Shown here: piece by piece, positions 59,877 through 64,000 of the stretch
Position numbering within the stretch: the stretch's first letter is position 1
How the letters are laid out: each line of letters begins with the position of its first letter
From: Molanna angustata
Taxonomy: Eukaryota > Arthropoda > Insecta > Trichoptera > Molannidae
DNA length: 64,000 bases
Direction of reading: 5' to 3'
Assembly (NCBI GenBank): GCA_963576475.1
Contig: OY754980.1
Coordinates: 20,531,822-20,595,821, forward strand
Translations under genes and position numbers: made by a program
Notes under the pieces: model-generated
What the model was told of the DNA's origin: nothing
Seen by the model: only the letters and a program-made list of their open reading frames with translations
The model's database searches: none

Positions 59877-61475
59877 CTAAAAATACAAAACGTCACTTAA
59901 ACAACTGTATCGCTTTGATGTAAAGCATTTTTGTGCAATATTTGACAAATATTTTATTATTTAATTACAAATTTATGAAACATGGAGGAATTAAAACAAG
60001 TAATATTGTATTTTTATATTGATTAAATATGCACAATATTGTCAAAACAAACGAATCGACTACCAAAATGCATAATTTAAAAAATATATTAAGCATGTGA
60101 GCATTTAATTAGAAAATATTATTTAGTAGGTATTCAAAAAAATATTATTAGAGACTAATAGGTGTGTTAACATAAAAATTTAATATTTTCCAATATCGAA
60201 TATTTTCAACTTTCAATTACTAACCTCACCACTCCACATTAACCGGCTAAATAATATGAAATAATATTCAAAGAGTATATAATACCTACGGATTGATAAT
60301 ATTATTTAACTTCGTGGCACGAAGAATGCAGCCACAGATAATATCTATGGATAATATAGAAGTAAACTTGAATGCAGTTTGACAACTTGAAGAAGAGTTG
60401 CCTACATCAATGTTTAAATCCCTGTTTTTTTTTTCCTACCGAAACAAAATTAAATCTCAATATAAAAATTATGAATTAATGTTTTTATCAATCTTTTTGT
60501 TGTTTGTTTTTCTTATAAAATATCCAATTTCACAGAAATATAGATGTTTTTATTTTCAAGTGTAATACGTTTTACGCGGAGTAAAAATGATTAAATTAAA
60601 ATACCATTCTCATTAATTTTGTGAGACTGACAGGTTATAACGTTATGTGGAAAGATCAAGTGCTTGGTGCAGATTAATCTTAGGTTTGCGACTCAAAAGA
60701 ACAACGTAAAGTAGCGCAGCAAGCACATGTTGGACAATTGTAAAATAACAGTAGTTAAACAAAATCCATTATAATATTATGGTGGAAAGAAACGAAGTTG
60801 GAGATAATAACACTCAAGGTGCTTGGAAGAAACGAGAGGCATGTCACTCCATAACTATCTTGTTCTAGAATTTCAATACGCCAACGATAAAACTCATTCT
60901 CCACCGGCTGCTCCTTAACAGCTCCAATGAAAAAACTTTATTTTGAAGATATAATTTTTATCTTTACAATTCTAGGAAAACGCCAATATTGCAAGGTGAG
61001 TATAATTATCATAACTTGAGCCATACTTCCGGGTGCGCAGAGCATAAATTTGTGTCTTTTTGCTTAGTTGTTTTATGTGCAAATCGCCCCCCTCCACGGC
61101 GAAATGGCTCAATAAGTCAGCGAAAATTATAGAAGCGGATAAGTTTGTGTCAGAAGCTTGCAAATGATGCCACAATGAGATTTTACGTATCGTGCGATGT
61201 ATCTTATAGTTCTCAGCCGGTCTGCATCTTCAATTCGCGATCATTGTTTTAATGTAAAATAACTATTTTTGTGGAAAAAGTGAGGTAATGGCAACACTAT
61301 AATTAAGAAAATCCTTGTATGAAAAGGCGGGAAAAACAAATAATTATCAAGTAACAATTACTTATTCACAAGACATGTTTTAAAATTTAATATAATGTCT
61401 TGTATAAAAAATAGATTACATTATGAAATAAAAGGGATATAATTTACATGATTATTTTTGAAGACGAATTCCTAG
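59877..61475. other. 5' flank of CBS, with dispersed repeat at 61008-61110
   Basis: A 5' UTR exon and promoter of CBS should lie here because the first coding exon has an acceptor at 59877-59878. I cannot point to it. 61008-61110 is the third copy of the GTGCGCAGAGC / AAATTTGTGTC repeat (also 1009-1112 and 58515-58625). Confidence 0.45.
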
Positions 61476-64000
61476 CCGAAAAATATATGCATATGGATAA
61501 ATGAAAAGTCTGCCCCTAAAAACACTAAGGTGAGCGAGTCTCCTTCACCACTGCTCCCGATCGATACCTACCATCCTCCCCTGGATATACTTATCTTGTC
61601 CCAACTTTGTAATTCTAATAAAAATGTACGTATCAAACAGAACTTCCATAGGGTTGATTACTCGGGCATTAATTCATTCTTAAAAAATATTGACTTTTCA
61701 TTTCTACACACCGATATGGACTTAAACAATATGACAGAGTTTTTCTACACAAAACTTCAATCTTGTATAGAGTTATTTGTTCCGAAAACAACTATTAAAC
61801 ACTCGAGCTATCCTAAGTGGTTTAATGTCGAACTTAAGCAATTAATATTAAGAAAGAAACTAGCACACAGAAAGTTTAAAGAGACTAACAACTTAGACGA
61901 TTACGTTTGCTTTTCTATTTTGCTCAAAAAATGTGCCACTCTTTCTAAAGTATGCTACAAACGTCATATTGATATAGTTGAGAAATTTCTGCCTTCGGGT
62001 TCTCAAGATCTGTGGAAGTTTGTTAACGGGTTGAGGGATGCTCGGGTTGACATACCGGCAAATGTTTACTACAATAATCAATGTTCTAAATCAACCCAGG
62101 ATGCTGCAGACCTTTTTGCATCCTTTTTTCAGAGTGTATACGATCCTCCATTTGCGGGTCCTGTCACCGATTTTTCCTCCACTAAGATAATTGATTTACC
62201 CGGCATAACGATTACACTTGACGAGATCAAAAGTGCTATCCTTGCTTTAGACACCTCAAAATCGGCTGGTCCTGATGGAATACCGAACATATTTATAAAG
62301 AATTGTATTGAAATTATGTCTAATCTGTTACTTAACTTATTTAATAAATCCTTAAAAACAGGCATTTTTCCGATTATCTGGAAGTCCGGCTTCATTAGCC
62401 CAATACATAAAAAAGGAGAACTTAATCTTGTGACTAATTATAGACCGATATGCATATTGTCTGCAATTCCTAAGCTCTTTGAATCGATAATTGCTAAAAA
62501 AATAAGCCAACCGATAAACAATATTATTACTGCTTCCCAACATGACTTTATTCCCAAGGAATCTACACTAACTAACCTAGCAGTATATCATAACTACATA
62601 GCCAATATAGTTTCTAGGAGAGGTCAAGTCGATTCCGTGTACACGGACTTCTCAAAAGCTTTTGACAAGGTGTCACATTCCTTACTACTATATAAGTTAC
62701 GTGGATACGGAGTAGATGGTATCTTCCTACATTGGCTTAAAAGTTACTTGAGTGATCGTACTCTTAGAGTAAGGATTGGGAATTGCATATCTCAGCCAAT
62801 ACAAGCATCTAGTGGTGTTCCGCAGGGATCGCACTTGGGACCAATATTGTTCAATTTATTTGTGGATGACATAGTTCAGATCTTCAAAGGTGTTGAAGTC
62901 GTGTTATTTGCGGATGACTTGAAAATTTTCAAATCAATTAATAATATTGAAGACTGTTTAACCATTCAAAACAATCTGTCATCTTTAAGCGAATGGTGTA
63001 AACGTAATAAACTTAATTTAAATGCTTCAAAGTGTCAAGTTATCCGTTTTCATCGAACAAGATCCCAATTTACCTATAATTATACAATTGACAATGTTAC
63101 TCTTGACAGCGTTACAAACTTGAGGGATTTGGGAGTCACACTATCTGAGGATCTGACCTTTAATTTACATATAGAGGAGATCGTCGGTAAAGCTATGAGG
63201 GTGTTGGGCTTCATCACGAGACTGGCAGCTGATCTTAATAAAACTGAATCATACAGGTTACTATTTGTTTCTCTAGTCAGACCATTATTGGAATATAATT
63301 CTGTAATCTGGTCCCCCTACTACAATGTCCACATAAATCATATTGAAAGGGTCCAGAGAAAATTTTTGCGATTTGTAAATTATAAAAAGGGGATACCAAT
63401 AGAACACATCAATTACACAGATCTAATGCTAGAATTTAAACTTTTAAATCTTGACGTTAGAAGAAAGGTTTTTGACCTTTCCTTCTTACACAAAATATTG
63501 AACTATGCAATAGACTGTACCGAACTCCTTAAACTCATAAACTTAAATGTTCCGGCTAAAACCACTAGACAGTGTGTTATGTTTCGTGAGAGCCATTCTC
63601 TGAATAATTATGTCTACCACTCCCCAATACCAAGGCTACACAGACTTGGTAACATTGTGGGGAGTCGCTCCGATGTTTTTGCCGACGATTTTTCTACTTT
63701 CAAATCAAAAATAGTACATTTTCTTTCTCTTAACTCATGACTTATCATAGTAATCGTTATGTTTGGGATTTATTTTGTTTTTGTATTTTGTTTTTATTGA
63801 TGTTTCTTAACTGATATAATGTATTGCTGAACTTAATGTGTTATACTTATGTTATTATTGTATTTATAACTGTGTTGTGTACTGTTCAATTTTTAACATT
63901 ATATTTCATAACAGATATTATGTATCGCCGAATTTTAAATTTGATTTCTTTCTGATTTACAATATGTTATTGTTATCTTTATTGATGTTTCTTAACTGAT
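61476..64000 (+). mobile_element. Jockey-like LINE, 5'-truncated, intact reverse-transcriptase frame
   Basis: The frame is open from 61476 to the TGA at 63738-63740; the likely element part starts near 61520-61530 with the end of the endonuclease domain (LLPIDTYHPPLDI). The reverse transcriptase follows: SKSAGPDGIPNIFIKNC, NYRPICILSAIPKLFE, VYTDFSKAFDKV, SGVPQGSHLGPILFNLFVDD, the catalytic VVLFADDLKIF, and the C-terminal LVRPLLEYNSVIW block. No internal stop occurs, so the insertion is recent. The endonuclease catalytic part is missing. The 3' UTR contains three related segments (starting near 63803, 63902 and 63985), and TTATTGATGTTTCTTAACTG recurs exactly 183 bases apart. The window ends inside it. 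Confidence 0.9.

Overview
The window is AT-rich animal nuclear DNA with long introns and very many transposon remnants. Gene content (type-B carboxylesterase, histidine ammonia-lyase, PQBP1, heme-type cystathionine beta-synthase) and the repeats (RTE- and Jockey-like LINEs, tRNA-derived SINEs, TAGGTACCTA-type microsatellite scraps) fit an insect. I cannot settle the order; a hemipteran would fit, with low confidence. Exon models were built by reading splice sites, codon phase and family conservation. The three spliced models keep phase across every intron.

Layout. 1-14,840: the 3' seven coding exons of a carboxylesterase gene on +, with its 5' exons off the left edge. Its introns hold foldback elements, SINEs and an inverted-repeat element of about 2.5 kb that carries a 41-bp minisatellite. 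16,204-28,219: a complete 14-exon histidine ammonia-lyase gene on -, convergent with the esterase. 28,220-33,300: intergenic, holding an old TIR element split by a retrotransposon with a restriction-like endonuclease, plus SINEs. 33,440-34,327: intronless PQBP1 gene on -. 34,500-40,000: intergenic, with an RTE LINE split by a solo LTR, a foldback element and a 290-bp AT run. 40,044-59,868: a complete 10-exon cystathionine beta-synthase gene on -, whose third intron contains a satellite of about 5.4 kb and an RTE LINE copy with an intact partial ORF. 61,500-64,000: a Jockey-like LINE on +.

Histidine ammonia-lyase starts histidine breakdown (histidine to urocanate) and cystathionine beta-synthase starts transsulfuration (homocysteine plus serine to cystathionine). 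Both are amino-acid catabolic enzymes, but each is an independent monocistronic gene and nothing here shows co-regulation. The most unusual content is in the repeats. The 59/61-bp satellite at 50,545-55,930 is the 3' tail of a SINE repeated in tandem about 89 times next to a SINE copy of the same family. The 41-bp satellite at 9,156-10,704 sits between inverted repeats. Both arrays show higher-order block duplications (9 x 61 bp and 16 x 41 bp). A 41-bp tandem repeat has also multiplied a splice acceptor in front of an esterase exon.
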